64,000 nt of DNA from Ornithobacterium rhinotracheale DSM 15997 (GTDB lineage Bacteria; Bacteroidota; Bacteroidia; Flavobacteriales; Weeksellaceae), in NCBI RefSeq assembly GCF_000265465.1, contig NC_018016.1:1974001-2038000 (forward strand). Reading direction: 5' to 3'. Positions 36,783 through 48,579 of this stretch are shown here, piece after piece; the stretch's first letter is position 1; each line of letters begins with the position of its first letter. The notes under the pieces were generated by a model that worked only from the letters and a program-made list of their open reading frames with translations, did no database searches and was not told the origin of the DNA. Position numbers and translations under genes: made by a program.

Positions 36783-36814
36783 TTTGTTGAGAATTTTGCT
36801 TTGTTTTAAATTTG
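36783..36814 (+). promoter_or_regulatory. Promoter of the Ala/Glu-rich lipoprotein gene
   Basis: TTTG at 36783-36786 and TAAATTTG at 36807-36814 (spacer 20) lie about 50 nt before the ATG at 36865, leaving a short A-rich leader. Confidence 0.65.
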
Positions 36815-36864
36815 CACCTAAGTTGATAAAACAAACTAATATTAAAATTAAAATAAATAGTAAA

Positions 36865-37296
36865 ATGAAAAAAGTATTATTACCATTAGTTGCTGTTGTA
36901 GCATTCACTTTCACTTCATGCGAAAAGAAAAACAACGAAGCAACTCCAGTTGCAACTGACGTAGAAAACGTACAAGGAGAAAACGTTGCTGACGCTCAAG
37001 AAGATGTTAACGCTGAAGTAGCTGATGCTCAAAAAGCATTAAACGATGCTCAACAAGCATTAGAAGAAGCTAAAGCTAAAGGAGACGAAGCTGCTGCTAA
37101 AGTTGCAGAAGAAAAAGTTGCTGAATTGCAAAAAAAATTAGACGAGATCCAAGCTAAAGCTGCTGAAACTCTACAAGCTGTAGACGGTGCTGCTGACAAC
37201 GCTGGTCAAGTTCTAGACAATGTTAAAGATCAAGTAGAAGAAAAAACTGACGCGGTAGAAAACGCTGCAGAAAAAGTAGAAGAAGCTGTAAAATAA
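36865..37296 (+). CDS. Small Ala/Glu/Asp-rich coiled-coil lipoprotein
   Basis: The 143-aa lipoprotein starts MKKVLLPLVAVVAFTFTSCE (lipobox FTSC). The ATG at 36865 is chosen because it begins this signal; upstream in-frame codons are untranslated leader. The mature part is almost wholly Ala, Glu, Asp, Lys and Gln in heptad-like helices (AQKALNDAQQALEEAKAKGD). Codons are strikingly uniform (GCT for Ala, GAA for Glu), as in highly expressed genes. It likely forms a periplasmic or outer-membrane coiled coil, in the manner of Lpp-like or apolipoprotein-like repeats. A clean terminator follows. The specific function is unknown. Confidence 0.72.
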   Translation: MKKVLLPLVAVVAFTFTSCEKKNNEATPVATDVENVQGENVADAQEDVNAEVADAQKALNDAQQALEEAKAKGDEAAAKVAEEKVAELQKKLDEIQAKAAETLQAVDGAADNAGQVLDNVKDQVEEKTDAVENAAEKVEEAVK

Positions 37297-37320
37297 TTCA
37301 GTTTTTTTGAATAAGATTCA

Positions 37321-37349
37321 AGCCATTTGCTCAGCAAGTGGCTTTTTTT
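37321..37349 (+). terminator. Terminator after the coiled-coil lipoprotein
   Basis: AGCCATTTG / CAAGTGGCT (37321-37329 / 37335-37343) forms a 9-bp stem with one G-U pair and a 5-base loop, followed by T7. Confidence 0.85.
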
Positions 37350-37401
37350 GTCCCTAAATGCTACGAAAAAAACACACAAATTTTATATTTTTACGCCTTA
37401 A

Positions 37402-39395
<1,994 letters not shown>

Positions 39396-39396
<1 letters not shown>

Positions 39397-40500
39397 TGGA
39401 GATAAAAATATTTAGCAAAATAGAGGATGTGCCTCCCGAATGGGGCAAGCTGGCGAATGATGTTTTTTTAAGTGCTAAATACTTGAGAGCTACAGAAAAA
39501 AGTATGCCTGAGAATTACCAAACATTCTATGTCGTTTTGTGGGATGAAGGTAAAATTCAGGCAAAATCCGTTTGTCAGGTGTTGAGTTTTGATCTTTCGC
39601 AAGTGAGCGAAAAAAAATGGATTTCCAAAAGTTTTATGCAAAAAATTAAATTCACGGCATTTAGTTTTGGGAATATGATGCTCACGGGAAATCACGCAGC
39701 GGTGTTTGCCAACACAGCGGCGGAGCATTATTTTTACAAGCATCTGGATCAAATTGCTGATTTGATAGAAAAACATGCAGGAATTAAGCGAAATATTACT
39801 TTAATCAAAGATTTTAATCTTCAAGAAAAAAAGCAAATTCAGGCATTTTTGCCTCAGTTTTCAGGTATTAAAGTTCAGCCCAATATGGTGATGAGTTTTC
39901 GCAAAAATTGGAGAGAATTTTCGGACTATCTGCAAGCGATGCGCACCAAATATCGCACTCGAGCCAAGCGTGCGTTTAAGAAATCCAATGATTTACAATT
40001 TTGCACGCTCACGCTCAACGAAATTGAGCAGTATAAAAATGAGGTTTATAAGCAATATCAGTGCGTTTTTGAAAATGCTGAGGTAAAATTCCTATGTCTT
40101 GCCACCAAATTATTTTTACACGCTTAAAAAAGAGCTAAAAGACGATTTTGAGCTTATTGCAGGTTTTCTAGATAAGAAGCTAGTATGTTTTTACACTTTA
40201 ATTAAAAACAGAAATGAGCTAGAATCTGGATTTTTGGGTTACGATGCTCGGTATTTGCAATCGCATGCTTTGTATTTGCGCATGTTGTATGAAATGGTTT
40301 CGGCGGGAATTGCTTCAAAATATGCCAAAATCATATTTTCTCGCACCGCTTTAGAGATTAAAAGCTCGGTTGGGGCGACGCCAGAGGAAGTTTTTGTGTT
40401 TGCTAGGGCAAAAAATCCAATTTTGAATCGTTTTTTAGGCAAGATTGTTTCTTTTTTCTATCAAGAGCCAAATTTTGAGCCAAGAAATGTTTTTAAATAA
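39396..40500 (+). pseudogene. FemAB/GNAT-like acyltransferase gene with a frameshift
   Basis: The gene starts at GTG 39396 (MEIKIFSKIEDVPPEW), overlapping the ligA stop. It is open until a TAA at 40127, but the family sequence continues in the +1 frame from about 40098 to 40500. The product should read ENAEVKFLCL then PPNYFYTLKKELKDDFELIA. One extra base near 40099-40102 explains the break. The rebuilt protein of about 367 residues resembles FemAB-like peptidoglycan or lipid aminoacyl/acyl transferases of Bacteroidetes (PNMVMSFRKNWREFSDYL). It may be a true pseudogene or a sequencing error. Confidence 0.75.
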
Positions 40501-40564
40501 ATTACTGTAAATCAGATTTGTATATAAAAATATAAAAATTTTTCAATAAAATTTGCTTGAAAAG

Positions 40565-40595
40565 TTTGGTATTTTAAAATTCCGTCTTATATTTG
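40565..40595 (+). promoter_or_regulatory. tRNA-Gly promoter
   Basis: TTTG (40565-40568), exactly 19 nt, TATATTTG (40588-40595), then tRNA-Gly 10 nt later: an exact match to the Bacteroidetes housekeeping promoter. Confidence 0.88.
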
Positions 40596-40605
40596 CAGTC
40601 CAATT

Positions 40606-40678
40606 GCGGGAGTAGCTCAATTGGTAGAGCTTCAGCCTTCCAAGCTGAATGTTGCGGGTTCGAGTCCCGTCTCCCGCT
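40606..40678 (+). tRNA. tRNA-Gly (anticodon TCC)
   Basis: The cloverleaf is complete. The acceptor GCGGGAG pairs with CTCCCGC, the D arm is GCTC/GAGC, and the anticodon stem TTCAGC/GCTGAA closes the loop CTTCCAA with TCC at 34-36. The T arm is GCGGG/CCCGT around GTTCGAGTC. The discriminator is T and CCA is not encoded. Confidence 0.96.
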
Positions 40679-40754
40679 CTACGAGTCTTTAAGCGTAGCT
40701 TGAAGGCTTTTTTTTCTTTTTTCATAATTTTTTATTGATTAATTATTGCAACAA

Positions 40755-40788
40755 AAAATCGCTGAATTCTTTCGAACTCAGCGATTTT
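40755..40788. terminator. Bidirectional terminator between tRNA-Gly and rpoD
   Basis: AAAATCGCTGA (40755-40765) pairs perfectly with TCAGCGATTTT (40778-40788) with a 12-base loop. A-rich and T-rich flanks allow termination on both strands. Confidence 0.85.
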
Positions 40789-40814
40789 GTTTTTTATGCC
40801 CTTTTTGTGAGGGG

Positions 40815-41681
40815 TTATCTCGCAAGATAAGTTTTTAAAATTTTGCTTCTTGAAGTGTGTTTAAGTCTTCTAATGGCTTTTTCTTTAATTTGTCTTACAC
40901 GCTCACGAGTTAAATCAAAAGTTTCACCGATTTCTTCCAATGTCATTGGATGTTGTCCGTTTAGCCCAAAATACAAACGAATTAAATCTGCTTCTCTAGG
41001 GGTAAGCGTTTGCAAAGCACGCTCAATCTCGATGCGTAGCGATTCGTTCAATAATTCGCGATCTGGGTTTGGAGATTCGCCCGAGCGGAGTACATCGTAT
41101 AAGTTTGAGTCTTCTCCTTCCACGAGTGGAGCGTCCATAGAGACATGGCGTCCAGAGTTTTTGATGGATTCTTTTACATCTTCCTCGGTCATATCCAGCT
41201 GATCTGAAATTTCTTCGGCAGATGGAGCTCGCTCATGCTCTTGCTCAAGGGCAGCATAGGCTTTATTAATTTTGTTGATAGAGCCGATTTTGTTCAGTGG
41301 TAATCTCACGATACGAGATTGCTCTGCCAAGGCTTGCAAGATAGATTGGCGAATCCACCATACGGCATAAGAAATGAATTTGAAACCACGCGTTTCGTCG
41401 AATCTTTGAGCGGCTTTGATGAGTCCTAGGTTTCCTTCGTTGATCAAATCTGGAAGGCTAAGTCCTTGATTTTGGTATTGTTTAGCAACCGATACCACGA
41501 ATCTTAAATTGGCTTTAGTCAATTTTTCTAGCGCAATTTTGTCACCAGCTTTAATCCTTTGAGCGAGTTCCACCTCTTCTTCGGCAGTAATCAAATCTAC
41601 TTTACCAATCTCTTGTAGATACTTGTCTAGCGACGCAGTTTCACGGTTGGTTACCTGTTTTGTAATCTTTAGTTGGCGCAT
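40815..41681 (-). CDS. rpoD: Primary sigma factor RpoD (short Bacteroidetes type)
   Basis: The 288-aa protein is the housekeeping sigma factor. It lacks the long N-terminal region 1.1 of proteobacterial RpoD, as is normal for Bacteroidetes. Region 1.2 ([20 protein letters not shown]), region 2 ([40 protein letters not shown]), region 3 and region 4 ([20 protein letters not shown]) are all clear. It recognises the TTG-N19-TAnnTTTG promoters seen throughout the window. A bidirectional terminator lies after it. Confidence 0.97.
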   Translation of the reverse strand: MRQLKITKQVTNRETASLDKYLQEIGKVDLITAEEEVELAQRIKAGDKIALEKLTKANLRFVVSVAKQYQNQGLSLPDLINEGNLGLIKAAQRFDETRGFKFISYAVWWIRQSILQALAEQSRIVRLPLNKIGSINKINKAYAALEQEHERAPSAEEISDQLDMTEEDVKESIKNSGRHVSMDAPLVEGEDSNLYDVLRSGESPNPDRELLNESLRIEIERALQTLTPREADLIRLYFGLNGQHPMTLEEIGETFDLTRERVRQIKEKAIRRLKHTSRSKILKTYLAR

Positions 41682-42111
41682 ATGGTGTTTTTAGTTTTAA
41701 TATTTAATTTTCAGTGAAATAAGCCTTCAAACTTTTCAAGGTTTTAGCGAAAGCTCGGGTTTATATATACGGAAAAAATATCGGATTGTTACAATTTAAA
41801 TGTTAAAATATAATTAAAAATATGAATTTCAAGTGATTTTTGATTCAAAAATGGCAATAAATCAAATTTTAATCCGTTTAAACGCCTTTAATTATTAGTT
41901 GAAAGATATTCAAATGTTTAATTTTAAGGTGATTGTGAATGATTTTTGTGTAGAGGGGTACTTATTGGGATTTTCATTCGGGTTGAATCTTTTTGTTGGT
42001 GCAATCTGTTTTTTTGAGATGTTTAAGCTAAAATTCACATCAAAAATCATAGAAAAATACAATTAAAATTGTTGTATATTTGTTTGTGTTAAATGAAAAA
42101 TCAATAATATA
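41682..42111. other. 430-bp divergent intergenic region between rpoD and GH130
   Basis: This AT-rich stretch contains no open frame that resembles a gene. The only element I can support is TATATTTG at 42075-42082, a -7 box 30 nt before the GH130 ATG. The rpoD promoter must lie on the minus strand near 41700-41800, but I cannot place it. Confidence 0.5.
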
Positions 42112-43089
42112 ATGCAAAACAAAGTACAAATCCCATGGCAAGATCGTCCAGAGGGCTCCAAAGATGTCGTGTGGCGATACGACCAAAATCCAATCATAGA
42201 TCGTTACGCAATTCCTAGTTCTAATAGTATTTTCAATAGTGCCGTTGTGCCGTTTGAAGATGGCTTTGCGGGAGTGTTCCGTTGCGATAACAAGGCGGTG
42301 CAAATGAATATTTTTGCAGGATTTAGTAAAGATGCAGTGAATTGGGAGATTGAACACAATCCCATTGATTTTGCCAAGGATCCTGATACCGAGATGATTC
42401 ACTCTGATTATAAATACGATCCGCGTGTTACTTTTATCGAAGATCGTTACTGGATCACTTGGTGCAATGGCTACAACGGACCTTCTATCGGGGTGGGCTA
42501 CACTTTCGATTTTAAAAAATTCTATCAGTGCGAAACTGCCTTTTTACCATTTAACCGAAATGGCGTTTTGTTCCCACGAAAAATCAACGGAAAATATTGT
42601 ATGCTCAGCCGTCCAAGCGACAACGGGCACACAGCCTTTGGCGATATTTTCTTAAGCTATAGCCCAGATATGAAATACTGGGGCGAGCATCGTTTTGTGT
42701 TTGGAGCCACTCCGTTTGAGGATAGTGCTTGGCAATGTCTAAAAGTAGGAGCAGGCGCGGTGCCAATCGAAACAGAAGAAGGCTGGCTAGTCATTTATCA
42801 TGGCGTAATCCGCACTTGCAACGGCTATCGCTATGCAATGGGTTCTGCCTTGCTGGATTTGGACGACCCGAGCAAAGTGCTTTATCGCACACAAGACTAT
42901 ATTTTAGGTCCTGCGGCACCTTATGAATTGGTAGGAGATGTGCCAAATGTAGTGTTCCCTTGTGCGGCGTTACATGATTTTGAAAAAGATAGAATTGCAA
43001 TTTATTATGGCGCAGCAGACACCCATGTGGGATTGGCTTTTGCGCATATTTCTGAGCTAATTCAATTTACCAAAGAGCATTCTTTATAA
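42112..43089 (+). CDS. GH130 beta-mannoside phosphorylase
   Basis: The 325-aa cytoplasmic enzyme phosphorolyses beta-mannosides, releasing mannose 1-phosphate. GH130 features are [20 protein letters not shown], the catalytic-Asp segment [15 protein letters not shown] (Asp103), [16 protein letters not shown] and [20 protein letters not shown] with YHGV. Length and motifs fit the subfamily acting on Man-beta-1,4-GlcNAc or Man-beta-1,4-Glc. The GH20 hexosaminidase is directly downstream, so a role in breaking down the Man-GlcNAc core of N-glycans is inferred. It has no signal peptide; a TATATTTG box lies 30 nt upstream. Confidence 0.9.
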   Translation: MQNKVQIPWQDRPEGSKDVVWRYDQNPIIDRYAIPSSNSIFNSAVVPFEDGFAGVFRCDNKAVQMNIFAGFSKDAVNWEIEHNPIDFAKDPDTEMIHSDYKYDPRVTFIEDRYWITWCNGYNGPSIGVGYTFDFKKFYQCETAFLPFNRNGVLFPRKINGKYCMLSRPSDNGHTAFGDIFLSYSPDMKYWGEHRFVFGATPFEDSAWQCLKVGAGAVPIETEEGWLVIYHGVIRTCNGYRYAMGSALLDLDDPSKVLYRTQDYILGPAAPYELVGDVPNVVFPCAALHDFEKDRIAIYYGAADTHVGLAFAHISELIQFTKEHSL

Positions 43090-43168
43090 TTTAAAGTTCA
43101 ATGAGAGAATCAAAAAAGGGCAAAAAATACCTTTTTTGGTTCTTTTTTTATTTTTTAATGAAACGAAA

Positions 43169-45517
43169 ATGAAAACAATACAATTATTTTGTCTTGGTTT
43201 TTTTGGCTTAATCTTGTCGTGCACCGCGGTGCAGAATAATGCTGAGCCAAAAAAAACAGCATTTAGCACAATTCAAAAAGATCAAATCATACCCGTTCCG
43301 CAAAAGGTGGAATATGAAATGGGAGCTTTTGTATTTTCGCCTGAAACCAAAATTTACATTTCCAACGAAAATCAGCGTTATGTAGCGGAATTAATTCAGG
43401 CTAAATTCCAGCCAGCAATGGGCTACGAATTGCCCATCGTTACCCAAAAGCCTAAAACGAATTTTATAGGTTTTGAAGAAGATACTCATTTAAAACCAGA
43501 AAATTATACTTTAAAAGTAAATCCAAATTTTATAGAATTAAAGGCAAGCGACCGAGCAGGCTTTGTGTATGCCTATGAGTCTTTGCGCCAATTGCTTCCG
43601 CCAGAAATTGAGTCGGGAAATTTAATCAAGAAACAATGGGCGGTGCAAGCGCAAAACATTACAGATTTCCCAGAGTTTAAATGGCGTGGCGTGATGCTCG
43701 ATGTGTCAAGACATTTTTTCTCCAAAGATTATATTTTAAGCACAATCGATCGTTTGGCTTTGTTGAAAATGAATACACTTCATTTGCATTTAATAGATGA
43801 TCAAGGTTGGCGAATTGAGATTAAGAAATATCCAAAACTTACCGAAGTAGGCGCGTGGCGTGCAGACCACGAAGATAAACATTGGGACGCTCGCCCTCCG
43901 CAAAAACCTGGCGAAAAAGCTACTTATGGTGGTTTTTATACCCAAGAAGAGCTGAAGGAAATCGTGGCTTATGCCACCGAGCGTGGCATCAATGTAGTGC
44001 CAGAAATCGAGATGCCAGCCCATGTTACGAGTGCAATTGCAGCTTATCCCGAATACTCTTGCCAAGGCAAACCCGTTACGGTACCAACAGGTGGGCTATG
44101 GCCAATTACTGATATTTACTGTGCAGGACAGGAAAAAACTTTTAAATTTTTGGAAGATGTTTTGGATGAAGTGATGGAGATTTTCCCTTCGGAGTACATT
44201 CATATCGGGGGAGATGAAGCTACCAAAACCAACTGGAAAACTTGTCCGCACTGCCAAGAAAGAATGAGAGAAGAAGGCTTAAAAGATGAAAAAGAATTGC
44301 AAAGTTATTTCATTAAGCGTATCGAAAAATATTTGAACCAGCATGGCAGAAAGTTAGTTGGTTGGGACGAGATCTTGGAGGGCGGCATTGCTCCCGAAGC
44401 TACGGTGATGAGCTGGCGTGGCTTTGATGGCGGAATCGAAGCGGCAAATCAAGGACACGATGTTGTGATGACGCCAGGAGACTATGCCTATTTTGATGCC
44501 TATCAAGGAACGCCACAAAACGAGCCTTTGGCAATTGGAGGATACAAAACGCTTAGCAAAGTTTATGAGTTTAATCCTATTCCACCACAGATTGCACCCG
44601 ACAAAAAACATCATATTCTAGGAGCACAAGCCAATTTATGGGCGGAGTTTGTGCCAAACGAAAAGCACTCGGAGTACATGTTGTATCCGCGTCTTTTTGC
44701 CATGTCAGAAGTGTTGTGGTCTTCGCCTAAGCAGCGCGACATCAAGGATTTCTTCTCTCGTGTGTATGTGATGATGGATCGTTTCGACCGATTGGGCATC
44801 AACTATGCAAAGAGCATTTACGAAGTTACGGGAAAAGAAAAAATAGATGAAAAAGATCCAAATGTAATTTGGCTGACTTTGTCCAACGAAATTCCAACTG
44901 CTATGGACATTCGTTATACCATTGATGATAAAAATTTAGCCAAAAATGCTAAAAAATACACTTCTCCTATCAAGATTACGAAAAACTGCACCGTGCGTGC
45001 CTCTTTGTTTAAAGACGGAAAGCCTATCAATAATGTGTATGAGAAAACATTTAAATTCCATAAAGCAGTGGGCGCAACGGTAAGTTACGAGCCAATGTAT
45101 CACAAAAGCTATCAAGGTCAGCACGAGACCAATATGGTGAATTTGCTCCGTGGTACCGAGGATTTCCACGATGGGCAATGGCAGGCATGGTTGAGAGATA
45201 ATGCCACTATTACACTTGATTTGCATCAACCTATCGACATGAGCGAAGTGGTAGTGGGCATGATGCAAAAACAAAGTTCGGGTATTTATTTCCCGCTAGA
45301 AGTGGTGGCTTATGTTTCGCTTGATGGCAAGAGTTTTAAAAAAGTGGGCGAAATTAAACAGCCTTATGAGGAAAATGGATTGGCTGAGTTAAAGAATTAT
45401 GCCTTTGCATTTAAGCATCAAAAAGCACAATTTGTGAAAATCTTTATCAAAAACATTGCACATCCACCTAAGGGCGGCGACGCATGGATTTTTGTAGATG
45501 AAGTCATGGTAAACTAG
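43169..45517 (+). CDS. Beta-N-acetylhexosaminidase, GH20, lipoprotein
   Basis: The 782-aa surface lipoprotein begins MKTIQLFCLGFFGLILSCTA (lipobox ILSC); this ATG is preferred to the upstream in-frame TTG. A GH20b domain (about 30-170) precedes the catalytic barrel: RGVMLDVSRHFFSKDYIL, HLIDDQGWRIEIKKYP and HIGGDEATKTNW with the Asp-Glu pair (about 349-350). A chitobiase-like C-terminal domain (DIRYTIDDKNLAKNAKKY) and an F5/8-type carbohydrate-binding domain follow. It cleaves terminal GlcNAc or GalNAc from host glycans. It is 79 bp after GH130 and ends at a terminator. Confidence 0.95.
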   Translation: MKTIQLFCLGFFGLILSCTAVQNNAEPKKTAFSTIQKDQIIPVPQKVEYEMGAFVFSPETKIYISNENQRYVAELIQAKFQPAMGYELPIVTQKPKTNFIGFEEDTHLKPENYTLKVNPNFIELKASDRAGFVYAYESLRQLLPPEIESGNLIKKQWAVQAQNITDFPEFKWRGVMLDVSRHFFSKDYILSTIDRLALLKMNTLHLHLIDDQGWRIEIKKYPKLTEVGAWRADHEDKHWDARPPQKPGEKATYGGFYTQEELKEIVAYATERGINVVPEIEMPAHVTSAIAAYPEYSCQGKPVTVPTGGLWPITDIYCAGQEKTFKFLEDVLDEVMEIFPSEYIHIGGDEATKTNWKTCPHCQERMREEGLKDEKELQSYFIKRIEKYLNQHGRKLVGWDEILEGGIAPEATVMSWRGFDGGIEAANQGHDVVMTPGDYAYFDAYQGTPQNEPLAIGGYKTLSKVYEFNPIPPQIAPDKKHHILGAQANLWAEFVPNEKHSEYMLYPRLFAMSEVLWSSPKQRDIKDFFSRVYVMMDRFDRLGINYAKSIYEVTGKEKIDEKDPNVIWLTLSNEIPTAMDIRYTIDDKNLAKNAKKYTSPIKITKNCTVRASLFKDGKPINNVYEKTFKFHKAVGATVSYEPMYHKSYQGQHETNMVNLLRGTEDFHDGQWQAWLRDNATITLDLHQPIDMSEVVVGMMQKQSSGIYFPLEVVAYVSLDGKSFKKVGEIKQPYEENGLAELKNYAFAFKHQKAQFVKIFIKNIAHPPKGGDAWIFVDEVMVN

Positions 45518-45538
45518 CCAAAGCCATAATGTTTTAAA

Positions 45539-45584
45539 AAAAGCCTCTTTAGCTTTAATTTAAGATTTAGGGGCTTTTTTTTTT
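45539..45584 (+). terminator. Terminator of the GH130-GH20 operon
   Basis: AAAAGCCTCT (45539-45548) pairs with AGGGGCTTTT (45569-45578) with one G-U pair, followed by a long T run. Confidence 0.72.
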
Positions 45585-45755
45585 GTAATTGTACTTGGCG
45601 TATAATAAAAAGACTTGTAATTTTAACATGCTAAATGCTTGCGATTATAAAAACTTTTTATAGCTTTGCCCCTGTCTATGAAACAGCGTGTGCCACATAT
45701 AATGAATTGTGATAAATTTAACAACTTTTTCTTGCTTAGTTCGAGAAAAAGTGTA

Positions 45756-45799
<44 letters not shown>

Positions 45800-45917
45800 T
45801 ATATACCTTATAATATAGTTTGTCTATTTGCTTGTGCAAATGCTTCTTTCCTTTATTTAAAAACCAAAAATATTGTTGCTAGCTTGTTGCTAGCTATACT
45901 ATATTGTATAAAGAGAC

Positions 45918-45958
45918 TAAAGCCAAAGTTCCGTTTAGGAGCTTTGGCTTTATGTTTT
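45918..45958 (+). terminator. Orphan terminator hairpin in the intergenic block
   Basis: TAAAGCCAAAG (45918-45928) pairs with CTTTGGCTTTA (45942-45952). The stem extends inward (one G-U pair, then three pairs) to about 15 bp with a 5-base loop, and a T run follows. No gene precedes it, so it may end a short RNA that starts near or within the AC tract. Confidence 0.65.
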
Positions 45959-46302
45959 TTTACAAAGAAATGTTTTTGCAGTGCCCCACACTGTAAAATA
46001 CTTTGTTTTCATATACTCTCGTGGAACGCGCTTCCTAGTAGAATGTTTTTTTTCATACTTAATTTTTTTGGTCGAGAGACTAAAAGAGTTATTTAGTAAT
46101 GTTCGCTATGGGAATAGCCGACAATCGTTTTTAAGTTTTGGCCTTGCTGTGGTATGCCCCTAATGCCATGGTAAGGCTTTTTTGTTGAAAGTAGCACAGC
46201 TTTACAGCTGTAATCGATATAAATGAGAAGTTCTTTGGGATTTTGTATAGTGCTAGTGTCTTCTTTCTTGTTCTTTTGGCTTGACCCAAAAGAACGAAAA
46301 AG
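45959..46302. other. Non-coding stretch between the orphan terminator and the structured repeat
   Basis: No plausible gene is visible. A GCCTT...AAGGC hairpin followed by T6 at about 46141-46182 looks like another weak terminator. The end (TTGACCCAAAAGAACG, 46281-46296) leads into the repeat. Confidence 0.45.
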
Positions 46303-46634
46303 TCAAGAGCGAAGGCAGCGGTTTGCCTAACGGCACGGGGTTCGCCTCCGCTATTTGAAAGCTTTGGCTTTCAAGTTCGCTATGGAGGCTCTCCCTAAAC
46401 CTGCCTTCGCTCACCTACAGCTCGTTGAAGCGAAGCGTTAATGAGCAAGAGCATGGGCAGTAGGCGGAGTGGAGCGCGTCCGAGGGATGAGCCTAGGGAG
46501 AAAGGGAGGCAAGCCCGCGTAGTCCTACGGTACGCAGTAGCCCATTTCACTTGCTCTTGATTCACATACTCTGCTCTCGCAGACTTTTCAACTTTTTTCA
46601 TCAAGGAAAAAAGTTGGCTGAAAGAAGAAGTCTG
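46303..46634 (+). repeat. Structured direct repeat, copy 1 (upstream of FISUMP gene)
   Basis: The ~332-bp element is visibly GC-richer than its surroundings and repeated at 48580-48934. It has nested complementary segments: 46303-46310 with 46553-46560 (TCAAGAGC/GCTCTTGA), 46308-46318 with 46401-46411, 46344-46349 with 46384-46389, 46355-46362 with 46367-46374, 46453-46458 with 46540-46545, 46517-46521 with 46531-46535, and 46590-46598 with 46607-46615. It looks like a multibranched RNA or a recombination repeat. It has no coding sense. Confidence 0.85.
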
Positions 46635-46778
46635 CAAAAGCGGAGTATATGGAGTAATTGTAAAGAGGGAGGGGAATTAGCCCTGCAAAAAGGAAACACT
46701 ATACAAAATCCTTGATGATATAGAAAGAAATAAAACGAAATAAAACCATAAAGTTTAATTTTAAAAAAGTAAAAAAGT

Positions 46779-48458
46779 ATGAAACGAAGTTTTTATCTTC
46801 TAGGAATGTTGCTGGTGGGCGGTGTAGCCCTTGCGCAGCAAGATGCAGAGGGGCGAGTGGGGGTGAATACCACTACCCCAAATGCAAGTTTGGAAGTCTC
46901 TCGGAACGATGAGTTGTTTAAGAAGGACGAAACCCAAGCACAAGGGGTAACCTTCCCAAACTTTAGTACCGAGGAGCGTTCTAAGTTTGAGAATGTTGCC
47001 GTGGGCACGATGATTTTTAACACAACCAAGAAATGTTTAGAGATGTATTTTGGGGTAGTGAATGGGGTACACCAGTGGAGTTGTATTCCTGATGTGAACA
47101 ATAAGCAGTCTCAAAATGTGAGTGTGGAGCCAGCCGGCTGGAGTGGACAGTTTATTGGTGGCGTAGCATTAAATGGTCAATCGGTTAAGTTTAAGTTAGT
47201 GAACAATGGTTTTGTAGGGATAACAAATGTTAATTTTTCTGATGCTGTGAGCATACAGAACGCCTCTAGTGGGGCTTCCAAGCAGGGCAATGTAAGCGTT
47301 AAGCAAGGGCAGCACACCAGTGTTTCGTTAAATGGAGGAGAAAGCAGGGTGCTCACCTATCAGTTAGAGGGTACGCCAGAGGCAGGAACCTTAGTAGCTA
47401 AATTTGAGAAATTAGGGCTTTCCGCCGACCAGCAAACTGTGGTAGGCTTAGGAAGTGCTACTTTGCAAAATGCCCAGCCTAATTATACAGTATCATTAGT
47501 GTATAACCAGACCAAAATACAAGGAAGGATAGACAATGGCAGTAATAAAGTAACGATAAAAATCCCGTATACTAATGGTAAGGGTTCTTATAATGCTTTT
47601 AGCCAAACGGTAGCTGCGGCTAAAGGGCAAGGGAATGATGCCAATAATTTAACCTTGGATATAGCAGGCGGTAATTTTGGCGTAAAGGGTGAGCTTACCG
47701 CCACAGTAAAGGTAGAGGGTGATGGCGAATATTTAGTAAAACAACTAGCGCCAGGGAAATCCTATGACATAGCCACATTTAATGTAGATATAAACGGAAG
47801 TAGAGCAACTGTAGTATTAAAAGGTAGAGGCGGTATCCCAGATAAGAAGTTTGGGGTGAAAACCAATGGTAAATTAGAGCACCAGTTTATCTATATTCCT
47901 ATCACAGGCCCAGATGGCAGAACATGGTTAAATAACAATTTAGGAGCGGATTATGCTAATGTTAATTCTCCACACTTTAATCCAACCCAGCAGGCTACAA
48001 GTAAGACTGATTATAAGGCATATGGTTCGTTGTTCCAGTGGGGTAGAGAGGCAAATGGACATGAGTTAGTAGATTGGACTAGTTTTGGTTCAGGACGTGT
48101 AGTTCATTCAAATCTGTCTTGGAGTAGAGATATGTCGTCAAGTTTAACCACTTATCATGATCCATGTCCAAATGGGTATCATACTCCATCTAAGTCCGAG
48201 TGGGAACAATTGTTCAGCAAAGTGGGTTCAGGCAATTCAAATATGTGGAAAGAGCGTCAGTTAAATCTTCCCGCTGCAGGCTACCGCTACAGCTCCAATG
48301 GTTCGCAGTTCAACAGCACAGGTAGCGGCGGCTACTATTGGTCGTCTACGCAGAATGGTAGCAATAACGCATGGGAGTTGGGCTTCAGCTCAAGCAGTGG
48401 CAACATGTTCAGCGCCAATCGTTCCTACGGGCAGCCGGTTCGTTGCCTCAAGGATTAG
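46779..48458 (+). CDS. Exported FISUMP-domain surface protein
   Basis: The 559-aa secreted protein has a signal peptide (MKRSFYLLGMLLVGGVALAQ). A short head follows (GRVGVNTTTPNASLEVSRND), the form found in Bacteroidetes surface and tail-fibre-like proteins. The middle consists of Gly/Asn/Val-rich beta repeats. The C-terminal 180 residues are a Fibrobacter succinogenes major paralogous (FISUMP) domain: GRTWLNNNLGADYANVN, DPCPNGYHTPSKSEW, LPAAGYRYSSNGSQF and GYYWSSTQNGSNNAWELGF. FISUMP modules are thought to act in surface display or adhesion, fused to varied heads. The gene is enclosed by two structured direct repeats. Confidence 0.85.
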   Translation: MKRSFYLLGMLLVGGVALAQQDAEGRVGVNTTTPNASLEVSRNDELFKKDETQAQGVTFPNFSTEERSKFENVAVGTMIFNTTKKCLEMYFGVVNGVHQWSCIPDVNNKQSQNVSVEPAGWSGQFIGGVALNGQSVKFKLVNNGFVGITNVNFSDAVSIQNASSGASKQGNVSVKQGQHTSVSLNGGESRVLTYQLEGTPEAGTLVAKFEKLGLSADQQTVVGLGSATLQNAQPNYTVSLVYNQTKIQGRIDNGSNKVTIKIPYTNGKGSYNAFSQTVAAAKGQGNDANNLTLDIAGGNFGVKGELTATVKVEGDGEYLVKQLAPGKSYDIATFNVDINGSRATVVLKGRGGIPDKKFGVKTNGKLEHQFIYIPITGPDGRTWLNNNLGADYANVNSPHFNPTQQATSKTDYKAYGSLFQWGREANGHELVDWTSFGSGRVVHSNLSWSRDMSSSLTTYHDPCPNGYHTPSKSEWEQLFSKVGSGNSNMWKERQLNLPAAGYRYSSNGSQFNSTGSGGYYWSSTQNGSNNAWELGFSSSSGNMFSANRSYGQPVRCLKD

Positions 48459-48579
48459 CGGGGTTTCATTCCCCTCTTGAAGGGGGTGCTTGATAGGGGG
48501 GGGTGTTTTCTTTCTTCTTCTTTTCTCTTGATAGAAAGTCTTGCGAAGACTTGGAGCAAGAGTATGTGAAAGCAAAAGA

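Noticed and set aside
40543-40725. 60-codon open frame antisense to tRNA-Gly
   Set aside because: It reads GDGTRTRNIQLGRLKLYQLS, the familiar artefact from the complement of a tRNA gene that is often misannotated as a protein.
46395-46637. Open frames inside the structured repeats (also 48455-48754)
   Set aside because: They lie on different strands and phases of a complementary, non-coding repeat and are not conserved between the two copies.
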